Source: Sphingosinicella ginsenosidimutans
Lineage (GTDB): Bacteria > Pseudomonadota > Alphaproteobacteria > Sphingomonadales > Sphingomonadaceae
Direction: 5' to 3'
Assembly: GCF_007995055.1 (NCBI RefSeq)
Contig: NZ_VOQQ01000001.1
Span: forward strand, 1,488,001-1,552,000
Length of the DNA: 64,000 bases
Position 1 is the stretch's first letter, and each line of letters begins with the position of its first letter. This document shows, piece by piece, positions 46,376-54,268 of this stretch. A program made the position numbers and the translations under genes. The notes under the pieces are model-generated. The model was not told the DNA's origin, did not search any database, and saw only the letters and a program-made list of their open reading frames with translations.

Positions 46376-46819
46376 ATGATCCTGCCGATCACGCTCACCA
46401 TCGCCGGCGCCGCGGCGATCCTCAACCTCTGGCTCTCGCTCCGCGTCGGCCTGCTGAGACACCGGCTCAAGATCAGCATCGGCGACGGCGGCGACGAGCG
46501 CGTCGCCCGGCGGATGCGGGCGCACGCGAATTTCGCGGAGAACATGCCGATCATGCTCATCCTGGTCGGTTTCGTCGAACTCGCGACAGGCGGCGGCCTG
46601 TGGTTGTGGGGGGCGGGGATCGTGTTCATTTTCGCCCGGATTCTCCACGCCTTCGGCATGGATCGCCAAGGCGCCAATGCCCTGCGCGGCATCGGCATCC
46701 TTTTGACGCTCCTGACCCAGCTTGCGCTCGGCATCTGGGCGATCCTGATCGCCTATCAGAGCCCGGCGCTGCACGCGTCCACCCACCCCCGCGGGCAGGA
46801 GATTTCGATCGGCCGCTAG
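46376..46819 (+). CDS. MAPEG family membrane protein
   Basis: This 147-aa protein has four membrane helices and the MAPEG pattern RRMRAHANFAENMPIMLILV (about 46-65), followed by RILHAFGMDRQGANALRG. Members are glutathione-dependent enzymes or relatives such as the YecN group. The Met at 46376 begins the first helix. It ends within the convergent MBL gene's stop (4-bp overlap). Confidence 0.88.
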   Translation: MILPITLTIAGAAAILNLWLSLRVGLLRHRLKISIGDGGDERVARRMRAHANFAENMPIMLILVGFVELATGGGLWLWGAGIVFIFARILHAFGMDRQGANALRGIGILLTLLTQLALGIWAILIAYQSPALHASTHPRGQEISIGR

Positions 46820-47478
46820 GCCCGCGCCAGGACCCGATCGGCGACGAACGGATTGGACTGGCGCTCGCGGCCAAAGCTGCTCATCGGGCCGTGGCCGGGG
46901 ACGAAGGCGGTGTCGTCGCCAAGCGGCCAGAGCCGACCGGTGATCGCGTCGATCAGGTCCTGGTGATTGCCCATCGGGAAATCGGTGCGGCCGATCGATC
47001 CCTGGAACAGCACGTCGCCGACGATGGCGAGCTTCGAGTCCGGATGGTGGAAGACGACGTGGCCCGGCGTGTGGCCCGGGCAGTGATAGACGTCGAAGAC
47101 GAGCGCGCCGACCGTCACCTGGTCGCCGTTCACCAGCCAGCGATCGGGCTCGAACGGCTTGCCGGTGATTCCGTAACTGCGTCCGTCATCCTCCAGCCGC
47201 GCGATCCAGAACCGGTCCGCCTCGTGCGGCCCCTCGATCGGAACGCCAAGCTCGTCGGCCAGGATCTTCGCCGATCCGCAATGGTCGATATGGCCATGGG
47301 TGACGAGGATCTTCTCGATCGTGACGCCATGCTGCGCCGCCGCCGCCTTCAGCCGCGGCAGGTCGCCTCCGGGATCCGTGAAGGCGCCACGCATCGTGGC
47401 GGTGCACCAGATCAGGCAGCAATTCTGCTGCAACGGAGTCACCGGGATGATGGCGGCCTGGAGGGGCGGGGTCGTCAT
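46816..47478 (-). CDS. MBL-fold metallo-hydrolase (glyoxalase II-like)
   Basis: The 220-aa enzyme has the metallo-beta-lactamase motif ILVTHGHIDHCGSAKIL (HxHxDH, about 58-74), a second His in YHCPGHTPGHVVFH and an Asp in LAIVGDVLFQGSIGRTDFP. This pattern is typical of the YcbL/GloB-like subgroup that hydrolyses glutathione thioesters. The Met at 47478 fits the family start. The substrate is not proven. Confidence 0.9.
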   Translation of the reverse strand: MTTPPLQAAIIPVTPLQQNCCLIWCTATMRGAFTDPGGDLPRLKAAAAQHGVTIEKILVTHGHIDHCGSAKILADELGVPIEGPHEADRFWIARLEDDGRSYGITGKPFEPDRWLVNGDQVTVGALVFDVYHCPGHTPGHVVFHHPDSKLAIVGDVLFQGSIGRTDFPMGNHQDLIDAITGRLWPLGDDTAFVPGHGPMSSFGRERQSNPFVADRVLARA

Positions 47479-47543
47479 GCACCGCGACATGGCGCGCCGG
47501 CGCCCGGGATACAAGCGCCCGGCGATCATGCTACGCAGGCGCG

Positions 47544-48371
47544 ATGAAGCCCTCGCCGATCCTCGTCGCCTTGTGCCTGCTCGGGGGCTGCGCGATGGCG
47601 TTCGAGGGCGGTGGCCTGCTGCCGGCCCGCTTCGCGCCCCCGCCGAGCGTTGCCGAGGACCGGCTCGACGCCCCCTATGTGCCGACGCCCGAGCCCGTGG
47701 TCGAAGCGATGCTCGATCTCGCCGGCGTTGGCCCGGACGATTATCTCATCGATCTCGGCTCCGGCGACGGGCGGATTCCCATCGCCGCGGGCCGCCGCGG
47801 GGCCCGCGCGCTCGGTGTCGATATCGATCCCGAGCGGATCGCCCAGGCGAATCTTGCCGCCCAATTGGCCGGAGTCGAAGGCCGCGTGTCCTTCCGCCGG
47901 CAGGACATGTTCGAAACGTCGATCGCCGATGCGAGCGTGGTCGCGATGTACCTTCTGCCGGATATCAACCTGCGCCTTCGCCCCCGCCTGCTGACCGAGC
48001 TCAGGCCGGGGACGCGGGTGGTGACCCACGCCTTCACGATGGGCGATTGGGCGCCCGACCAGCGCCGCGTGATCGGCGAGCGCAACATCTACCTGTGGAT
48101 CGTGCCCGCCGTGGTCGAGGGGCGCTGGGAACTGACCGAGGGCAACGGACCGCCGGCGACGCTCGTCCTTGAACAGCATTTCCAGACGGTCGGCGGAACG
48201 CTGGCCGGCGCGGGCGGCGTCGCCTCGATTCGCGAGGCGCGGCTTCGTGGCTCGGACTTCAGCTTCACCGTCGATACCGCGTCCGGGCCGCGAACCTATC
48301 GCGGCATCGTCTCCGACGATTCGATCGTTCCCGAGTCGGGTCGGGCCTGGCGCGCGCGCCGCGTCGGTTAA
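47544..48371 (+). CDS. Predicted lipoprotein with class I SAM-methyltransferase fold
   Basis: The 275-aa protein starts with a short lipoprotein signal (LVALCLLGGC, lipobox LGGC with Cys16) yet carries a Rossmann methyltransferase domain. The SAM motif is YLIDLGSGDGRIPIAAG (about 67-83), followed by ALGVDIDPERIAQANL, FRRQDMFE and VVAMYLLPDINLRLRP. These closely resemble the histone-methylation DOT1-like or L11-methyltransferase-type Rossmann core. The C-terminal 90 residues form a beta-rich domain of unknown function. SAM is not expected in the periplasm, so either export or catalysis is in doubt. Confidence 0.78.
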   Translation: MKPSPILVALCLLGGCAMAFEGGGLLPARFAPPPSVAEDRLDAPYVPTPEPVVEAMLDLAGVGPDDYLIDLGSGDGRIPIAAGRRGARALGVDIDPERIAQANLAAQLAGVEGRVSFRRQDMFETSIADASVVAMYLLPDINLRLRPRLLTELRPGTRVVTHAFTMGDWAPDQRRVIGERNIYLWIVPAVVEGRWELTEGNGPPATLVLEQHFQTVGGTLAGAGGVASIREARLRGSDFSFTVDTASGPRTYRGIVSDDSIVPESGRAWRARRVG

Positions 48372-48964
48372 TCGAAGACGCCTTCGATCCGGACGGCCGC
48401 CTGGCGCTTCGCGACGCCGGCGATGATCCACGCGAGCGCGAGGGCGGCGCCCATCGACAGCAGGTCCGCTCCCGCAGCGACCGTCTCGCCGACGCGAACG
48501 GCCTCGGCATCGGGCTCGGAGGTCAGGCGGAATGCCACGATCTCCGCGACGTTCGACGCGATCCACAAGGTCCACCAGACCGGGAGCATGATCGGCTGCG
48601 GGACAAGCTGCCAATCTCTCGGATTGGTGCTCGCCTTCCACAGCTCGCGCATCGCGAGAAAGGGCATGACGAGATTGCCGAGGGGAATGAAAAACCAGCC
48701 GACCGCCAGGCCCGGGCTCACCATCATCTCGGTCGCGCCAAGCGCGCGCACGTTCCTCTGCGCGCGGTTGATCCAGGTCAGCACCGATGCCGCGCAGGCA
48801 AGGAAGATCACCAGCCGGGCCACAGCAGCGAGGATCACCGACGAGTCGTCGAGAGAGGACTCCCGCTCCAGTCCCAGCGCGACCGAGGCGGCCGCGAACG
48901 CCGCCCAGATGCACAACATGATCCGCGCGGCGCGGCCGGACGGGGGCCCGTTCCCCGGACTCAC
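48368..48964 (-). CDS. DUF4328-like membrane protein
   Basis: The 198-aa protein from a GTG at 48964 has about five hydrophobic segments. It carries the DUF4328 pattern LTWINRAQRNVRALGATEMM (about 59-78), then SPGLAVGWFFIPLGNLVMPF and AMRELWKASTN. Function is unknown. Its start overlaps the stop of the upstream hypothetical gene (GTGA), so the two are translated together. Confidence 0.75.
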   Translation of the reverse strand: MSPGNGPPSGRAARIMLCIWAAFAAASVALGLERESSLDDSSVILAAVARLVIFLACAASVLTWINRAQRNVRALGATEMMVSPGLAVGWFFIPLGNLVMPFLAMRELWKASTNPRDWQLVPQPIMLPVWWTLWIASNVAEIVAFRLTSEPDAEAVRVGETVAAGADLLSMGAALALAWIIAGVAKRQAAVRIEGVFD

Positions 48965-49482
48965 GCTTGCGCCGCGATCGTGGTTCCACCCGGCCGGTAG
49001 GCGTTGTCCGCCTCGAACTGGGCCGTCGCCTCTGCGCGGGTCTTGCGCGTCAGGATGTAGCCGACGATCCCGAGGATCATCACGCCGAGCCCGAGAAGGG
49101 AGATTCCCCCATAGACGAGGATCGCGACCGCGACGAGGGCGAAGCCCAGGATCGCGAGGATCAGCAGCGCCTTCTCGTTGTTGCGCGGATAGCCGAAGAC
49201 GCAATTGCCCTGGCTGTCGCGAATGCCGTGCAGGCCGCGATGATCGAAGGCGGTGAAGAGGTAGAATCGCCCGCTCGTGCCGGGGACCAGCGCCGCGCCG
49301 ACGTCGCCGTCGACGATCGACTTGGCAATCGATTTCTCGCTGCCGTCGGCGAGGCGGAATTTCAGCCGGTCGTAGATGCGGATCTTGCCGACGGCGCGCC
49401 GGAGCACCGCCTCCTCGAGCGTGCCGTCGATCGTTGAGACGCCCATGCCGTCCTCCCCCGTTGGAACGACGGCATTGCTCAT
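48961..49482 (-). CDS. Hypothetical two-helix membrane protein
   Basis: I do not recognise a named family. The 173-aa protein has a soluble N-terminal half ([40 protein letters not shown]) and two adjacent membrane helices (about 104-145, rich in Leu/Ile/Gly), then a short tail. It is coupled to the DUF4328 gene and lies 36 bp after sdaA on the same strand. Confidence 0.7.
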   Translation of the reverse strand: MSNAVVPTGEDGMGVSTIDGTLEEAVLRRAVGKIRIYDRLKFRLADGSEKSIAKSIVDGDVGAALVPGTSGRFYLFTAFDHRGLHGIRDSQGNCVFGYPRNNEKALLILAILGFALVAVAILVYGGISLLGLGVMILGIVGYILTRKTRAEATAQFEADNAYRPGGTTIAAQA

Positions 49483-49518
49483 CGCAAAAGCCGGAGAGTC
49501 AAGCCGGCGGCGACGAAC

Positions 49519-50895
49519 TCAACATTCCACCACGTTGACCGCGAGGCCGCCGAGGCTCGTCTCCTTGTAGCGCTCGTTCATGTCGAGCCCGGTCTTGCGC
49601 ATCGTCTCGATCACCTGGTCGAGGCTGACGCGGTGGGAGCCGTCGCCGATCAGGGCGAGTCGCGAGGCTTCGATCGCCTTGACCGCGCCGACGGCGTTGC
49701 GTTCGATGCACGGCACCTGGACAAGCCCGCCGACCGGATCGCAGGTGAGGCCGAGATTGTGCTCCATGCCGATCTCGGCCGCATTCTCGACCTGGCCCGG
49801 TGAACCGCCGAGCGCCGCCGTCAGCCCTGCCGCCGCCATCGAGCAGGCGACGCCGACCTCGCCCTGGCAGCCGACCTCGGCGCCGGAGATGGAGGCATTT
49901 TCCTTGAACAAGGAGCCGATCGCCGCGGCGGTGAGCAGGAAGGTCCGCACGCCCTCGGCGCAAGCGCGCGGCGTGAACCGCTGGTAATAACGAAGCACCG
50001 CGGGAACGATGCCGGCCGCGCCGTTGGTCGGCGCCGTCACGACCTTGCCGCCGGCCGCATTCTCCTCATTGACCGCAAGCGCCCACAAATTGACCCAGTC
50101 TATCACGGTGAGCGGGTCCTGGAGCGCGCGCTCGGCCCGATCGAGCAGCGTGCGGTGGAGCGCCGGGGCGCGGCGCTTTACCGCGAGCCCGCCCGGCAGG
50201 ACGCCGCCCTGGCTCATGCCGCGATCGATGCAGGCGGACATGGCGGCCGCGATCGCGTCCAGCTTCGCGTCGATCTCGGCGTCCGAGAGGGTCGCGCGCT
50301 CGTTGATTCGGGCGATGTCCGCGAAATCGAGCCCCTCGCGCGCGGAGATGGCGAGCAGCTCGGCCCCCGAGCTGAAGCGGTAGGGCACGTCCCACGCACC
50401 GTCGGGCGGTGCGTTGCGTGCGACCGTCGCCTCGTCGACCACCGCGCCGCCGCCGACCGAATAATAGATGCCCGCCTCGCGCGATCCGTCCGCCAGCTCC
50501 GCGGTGAATCGCATGCCGTTGGAATGATGGGGCAGCTTCTCGCGCTGATGAAACAGGAGATCGCGGCTCTCGACGAAGCCGATCTCATGCGTCCCGCCGA
50601 GCCTGAGCCTGGCCGACGCGCGGATCCGCTCGACCTTGGCATCGGCGGCGTCGGGATCGATCGACTCCGGCCGCTCACCGGCAAGGCCGAGCAGGATCGC
50701 GCGATCGGTGGCATGGCCCTTCCCGGTCAGCGCGAGCGAGCCGTAGAGATCGACCTGGACCCGCTCGGTCGCGGCCAGCAGATTGCGTTCGGCAAGGCCC
50801 TCGACAAAGCGGCACGCGGCCGTCATCGGACCCATCGTGTGCGAACTGGACGGACCGACGCCGATCTTGAACAGATCGAAGACGCTGCAAACCAA
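49519..50895 (-). CDS. sdaA: L-serine ammonia-lyase, single-chain iron-sulfur type
   Basis: This enzyme deaminates L-serine to pyruvate and ammonia with a 4Fe-4S cluster. The 458-aa chain has the beta domain at the N-terminus ([20 protein letters not shown]) and the alpha domain with cluster cysteines in [20 protein letters not shown] and [19 protein letters not shown]. No Met fits; a TTG at 50895 preceded by GGAGAGG gives the standard N-terminus [10 protein letters not shown]. It is divergent from pabB with 42 bp between starts. Confidence 0.94.
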   Translation of the reverse strand: MVCSVFDLFKIGVGPSSSHTMGPMTAACRFVEGLAERNLLAATERVQVDLYGSLALTGKGHATDRAILLGLAGERPESIDPDAADAKVERIRASARLRLGGTHEIGFVESRDLLFHQREKLPHHSNGMRFTAELADGSREAGIYYSVGGGAVVDEATVARNAPPDGAWDVPYRFSSGAELLAISAREGLDFADIARINERATLSDAEIDAKLDAIAAAMSACIDRGMSQGGVLPGGLAVKRRAPALHRTLLDRAERALQDPLTVIDWVNLWALAVNEENAAGGKVVTAPTNGAAGIVPAVLRYYQRFTPRACAEGVRTFLLTAAAIGSLFKENASISGAEVGCQGEVGVACSMAAAGLTAALGGSPGQVENAAEIGMEHNLGLTCDPVGGLVQVPCIERNAVGAVKAIEASRLALIGDGSHRVSLDQVIETMRKTGLDMNERYKETSLGGLAVNVVEC

Positions 50896-50937
50896 GACAC
50901 CTCTCCCGGTGCGGCGGCATGGACCGGCGCGCGGCCG

Positions 50938-52644
50938 ATGACAAGCGTGCCGTTCGTGCTGCTCGACGATGCCCGGCGCGGCGGCCGCGCGCTCTTGTTC
51001 AAACAGCCGCGGGAGGTTGTCGAAACGCGCGATTTCGCGGACGTGCGCGCCTGCCTCGCGCGGCTTCGCGGCCGGGAAGCGGCCGGCTTTCTCTCCTACG
51101 AGGCGGGCCATGCGCTGGAGGACAGGCTCGCGCCGCTGCGCGCCGCGCCGGCAGCGGGCGATCCGCCGCTGCTGTGGTTCGGCCTGTTCGATCGGGTCGA
51201 GGAAATCGACGCGCGCGGCTGGCTGCCCAATCCGGAGGGCGGCTGGTGCGGGCGGGCGCGGCCACTGGTCGATCGCATCGATTACGAAGCCTGGGTGGCG
51301 CGCGCGCTCGATCATATCCGCGACGGCGACATCTACCAGGCGAACCTGACCTTCCAGGCCGAGGTCCGCACGGCCGGCCATCCGCTCGCCGTCTATGCGG
51401 CGCTCAGGCGGCGCCAGTCGGCCGGCCATGGCGCCGTGGTCTTCACCGGCGCGCACTGGATATTGTCGCTTTCGCCGGAGCTGTTCTTCGCCGTCGAGGG
51501 CAGCCGGGTCACGACCCGGCCGATGAAGGGCACGGCGCCGCCCGGGACCGATCCGGAGGCGCTTCGCGACGATCCCAAGCAGCGCGCCGAGAATCTGATG
51601 ATCGTCGATCTGCTCCGCAACGATCTCTCGCGGGTCGCGCGCACGGGTAGCGTCGCGGTGCCCCGCCTGTTCGAGGTGGAGCCATATCCGACGGTGCTGC
51701 AGCTCACCTCGACGGTCACCGCCGATCTCGACGAGGGCAGGGACGCGATCGATCTGCTCCAGGCGATCTTTCCGTGCGGATCGATCACGGGCGCACCAAA
51801 AATCCGCGCGATGGAAATCATCCACGATCTCGAAACCGGGCCGCGCGGCGTGTATTGCGGCGCGATCGGGAGGGTTGCGCCAACGGGCGAAGCGGCGTTC
51901 AACGTCGCGATCCGGACGCTGACGATGACGCCGGGCGCGAACCGGGCGCGCATCGGTCTTGGCGCCGGCATCGTCATCGACAGCCGTCCGGCCGATGAAT
52001 GGCGGGAATGTTTGGGCAAAGGGGATTTCTTGGAAGACCGCAGGCCATTCGATCTGATCGAGACGATGCGGTTCGATCCGCATGAGGGCCTCGCCGAGAT
52101 CGATCGCCACCTGGCCCGGATGAAGGCGAGCGCGGAGGCGCTCGATTTCGCTTTCGACCGGCACGAGGCGCGCAACGAGCTTCAGGCGGCGACCTTTCGC
52201 GCCGGGCCGAGCAAGGTGCGCCTGCGCCTGTCGCGAAGCGGCGCGATGGCGGTCGAGGTTCGCCCGCTCGGCCCGCCGCCTGATGGGCCGGTCGCGGTCC
52301 GGCTGGCCGCGCGGTCGCTGAGGGCCGACGACTTCCGCCTCGCCCACAAGACCAGCGACCGTTCCTTCTACGACGATGCGCGAGCCGCATCGGGCGCGTT
52401 CGAGTTGCTGTTCACCGACGCCGAGGGCTTCCTGACGGAAGGCAGCTTCACCAACCTCTTCGTGGCGAAAGGGGACAAGCTCGCGACGCCGCCGTTGTCG
52501 CGCGGTCTCCTGCCGGGCCTGCTGCGCGCCCGCCTGATCGACGAAGGCGAGGCGGCGGAGGCGGATCTGCGGGCCGAGGATCTCGCCGGCGGATTTTGGA
52601 TCGGAAATTCGGTGCGCGGCCTGATCCGCGCCCGGCTCGTCTAG
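50938..52644 (+). CDS. pabB: Bifunctional aminodeoxychorismate synthase component I / aminodeoxychorismate lyase-like fusion
   Basis: The 568-aa protein makes p-aminobenzoate for folate. The N-terminal two thirds (about 1-365) are a chorismate-binding PabB domain with [43 protein letters not shown] and [18 protein letters not shown]. The C-terminal third (about 375-568) is a class IV aminotransferase-fold PabC-like domain with [11 protein letters not shown], a candidate PLP lysine in [14 protein letters not shown], and [11 protein letters not shown]. The start ATG is 42 bp from the divergent sdaA start. Its stop overlaps the convergent pdeM stop. Confidence 0.93.
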   Translation: MTSVPFVLLDDARRGGRALLFKQPREVVETRDFADVRACLARLRGREAAGFLSYEAGHALEDRLAPLRAAPAAGDPPLLWFGLFDRVEEIDARGWLPNPEGGWCGRARPLVDRIDYEAWVARALDHIRDGDIYQANLTFQAEVRTAGHPLAVYAALRRRQSAGHGAVVFTGAHWILSLSPELFFAVEGSRVTTRPMKGTAPPGTDPEALRDDPKQRAENLMIVDLLRNDLSRVARTGSVAVPRLFEVEPYPTVLQLTSTVTADLDEGRDAIDLLQAIFPCGSITGAPKIRAMEIIHDLETGPRGVYCGAIGRVAPTGEAAFNVAIRTLTMTPGANRARIGLGAGIVIDSRPADEWRECLGKGDFLEDRRPFDLIETMRFDPHEGLAEIDRHLARMKASAEALDFAFDRHEARNELQAATFRAGPSKVRLRLSRSGAMAVEVRPLGPPPDGPVAVRLAARSLRADDFRLAHKTSDRSFYDDARAASGAFELLFTDAEGFLTEGSFTNLFVAKGDKLATPPLSRGLLPGLLRARLIDEGEAAEADLRAEDLAGGFWIGNSVRGLIRARLV

Positions 52645-53303
52645 GCTGCGAGAGGGAAGCGGAGCAGCCGGCCGGCGATCGGCACCAGCGCTTCTCCCGG
52701 CCCGCCGAGGGCGCGGCCGATCTCGGGATGCCGTGCGTCGAGCCCGCCGGTCAACGCGCCGAAGGCAGGCAGGATCAGCTTGCGGCCGGTGGCGACGAAG
52801 CAGCGCCGCGATACGAGCCGGCCGCGCCGCGCGACGCGCAGCTTCGGGTGGAAATGGCCGGAAAGTTCGGGCCTGGTCTCGCGCGGGTCGGCCTCGTGGC
52901 GCAGGACCAGGCCGTCGACCACCGCCTCTTCCATCAGCCGCCCGCCGCACGGATCGGCGACGACCGGGTCGTGGTTGCCGGTGATCCAGGTCCAGGCGGT
53001 GCGCGACGTGAGCCCGAGCAGCAGGGCGCGGGCCTCATCGGAAAGGCGCTCGCAGCCGTCCCGGTCGTGGAAGCTGTCGCCAAGGCACCAGATTTCGCGC
53101 GCGTCGGTGACCGCCGCGAGCGCGGAAAGATCGTGCAGCGTCGCCAGCGAATCATAAGGCGGCAGCATCTGGCCGCCGGCGGCGAACCAGCTCGCCTTTT
53201 CGAGATGGAGATCGGCGACGAGCAGCGCCCGGCGCGCCGGCCAGTGAAGCGCGCCCTGCGGCAGGGCCGTCAATTGATGTCCACAGAACGAAAAGGGAAC
53301 CAT
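52641..53303 (-). CDS. pdeM: Ligase-associated DNA damage response endonuclease PdeM (MPE)
   Basis: The 220-aa calcineurin-like phosphoesterase has the metal-site motifs [13 protein letters not shown] (about 28-40), [18 protein letters not shown] and [12 protein letters not shown]. In Pseudomonas the corresponding MPE protein is a Mn-dependent DNA endonuclease encoded with Lhr-Core, a DNA ligase and Exo. Here it stands alone, 4.6 kb from the helicase gene and 7.2 kb from the Exo gene. Confidence 0.9.
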   Translation of the reverse strand: MVPFSFCGHQLTALPQGALHWPARRALLVADLHLEKASWFAAGGQMLPPYDSLATLHDLSALAAVTDAREIWCLGDSFHDRDGCERLSDEARALLLGLTSRTAWTWITGNHDPVVADPCGGRLMEEAVVDGLVLRHEADPRETRPELSGHFHPKLRVARRGRLVSRRCFVATGRKLILPAFGALTGGLDARHPEIGRALGGPGEALVPIAGRLLRFPLAA

Positions 53304-53341
53304 AAGCCCGCTATAGCGCGGGCGGCGACGGGTTCAATCGC

Positions 53342-53491
53342 TCAACGCGCGGCGTGCGACGAAGCGACGGGCGACGGAGCCGCAGCCGGCGCGGCCTCGG
53401 CCTGGTGGGTCACCAGGAACAGGAGACCGCCGAAGACAAAGCCCTGGCCGACAAGCGCGAACGGGTTCTGCATTTTCTTCCACAGCTTCAT
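53342..53491 (-). CDS. 49-aa small membrane protein
   Basis: The frame gives one predicted membrane helix (NPFALVGQGFVFGGLLFLVT, about 9-28) between a basic start (MKLWKKMQ) and an Ala/Pro-rich tail. An AGAC-rich leader with weak ribosome site precedes the ATG at 53491. I do not recognise it. The longer frame upstream is Arg-rich and implausible. It is 38 bp beyond the pdeM start on the same strand. Confidence 0.5.
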   Translation of the reverse strand: MKLWKKMQNPFALVGQGFVFGGLLFLVTHQAEAAPAAAPSPVASSHAAR

Positions 53492-53665
53492 GGCAGGTCT
53501 CTTGTCTTGTCTTCCTTGTCGAGACCGGCGCCGCCGGGAACGAGGCCCGTGGCGCCGGTTCGGGCGTGATGCCCCGCCGGCGATGGATCGCGCCTGAATC
53601 GCGCATTCATCGCCGGGCAAGGCGTCCGGCGCCGCGACGGGCGGCGCCGGGTTCTTCAATCGCGG

Positions 53666-54145
53666 TCAGGCGGCCTTCGCCTCCTCGCGCGTCTTTTCCA
53701 CCGGCACGGAGGCCAGCTCCTGAGTCTGGCCGCCAATCGCGATCTTGCGAGGCTTCATCGCCTCGGGCACCTCGCGCACGAGATCGATGGCGAGCAGCCC
53801 GTCGGCAAGGTCGGCGCCGGTCACGCGCACGAAATCGGCGAGCTCGAAGCGCCGCTCGAACGCGCGGGTGGCGATGCCGACGTGCAGGAAATTGCCGTCA
53901 CGGTTGCGGCTCTCCGCCTTGCGGCCGGCGATGACCAGCATGTTCTGCTGCGCGGTGATCTCGAGTTCGTCGGGCTTGAAGCCGGCGACCGCGAGCGTGA
54001 TCCGGTAGCTGTCGTCGCCAAGCTTCTCGATATCGAAGGGCGGGAAGTTGTCCTGCTCGGCGCGGTTCGCATTTTCGAGGAAGTCGAACAGCCGGTCGAA
54101 GCCGACGGTCGCGCGACGATAGGGGGATAGATCAAAGCCTCTCAT
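53666..54145 (-). CDS. Small heat-shock protein Hsp20 (IbpA-like)
   Basis: This alpha-crystallin-type chaperone of 159 aa prevents aggregation of unfolded proteins. It has MRGFDLSPYRRATVGFDRLF at the N-terminus, typical of alphaproteobacterial class A Hsp20. The crystallin domain (about 37-125) contains YRITLAVAGFKPDELEITAQ and FERRFELADFVRV. Of three possible Met codons I prefer 54145, five bases after GGAGG. A sigma-32-like promoter and ROSE-like leader lie upstream. Confidence 0.94.
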   Translation of the reverse strand: MRGFDLSPYRRATVGFDRLFDFLENANRAEQDNFPPFDIEKLGDDSYRITLAVAGFKPDELEITAQQNMLVIAGRKAESRNRDGNFLHVGIATRAFERRFELADFVRVTGADLADGLLAIDLVREVPEAMKPRKIAIGGQTQELASVPVEKTREEAKAA

Positions 54146-54222
54146 CATGTCCTCCATTGAGCAACATCTTGCGGGGCCGCCATGGCCTCGCGGCGCACAG
54201 GCCGAAGACGAAAGGTCCTTCA
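54146..54222 (-). promoter_or_regulatory. Candidate ROSE-type RNA thermometer in the hsp20 leader
   Basis: The 5' leader of hsp20 is about 77 nt long. Its 3' end (54150-54164) reads TTGCTCAATGGAGGA on the minus strand. ROSE elements keep a U(U/C)GCU sequence that pairs imperfectly with the AGGA of the ribosome site in the last hairpin, and the spacing here fits. Upstream GC-rich complementary segments (GCCGCGAGGCC and GGCGGCC) could form earlier stems. Confidence 0.55.
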
Positions 54223-54228
54223 GCGCAA

Positions 54229-54259
54229 CTGATCTAGGAAAAGCCTGCGGGGCTTCAAG
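54229..54259 (-). promoter_or_regulatory. Heat-shock sigma-32 (RpoH) promoter of hsp20
   Basis: On the minus strand CTTG (54256-54259; within TCTTGAAGC) is followed after 17 bases by CCTAGATCAG (54229-54238). This matches the alphaproteobacterial RpoH pattern CTTG-N17/18-CYTATNTNNG with one mismatch. It ends about 84 bp before the hsp20 start. Confidence 0.65.
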
Positions 54260-54268
54260 ACCCGGCGG

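Noticed and set aside
49519..52950. 1143-codon minus frame joined to sdaA
   Set aside because: Only the part from 50895 downwards is L-serine ammonia-lyase; the rest is antisense to pabB and has no homologous pattern.
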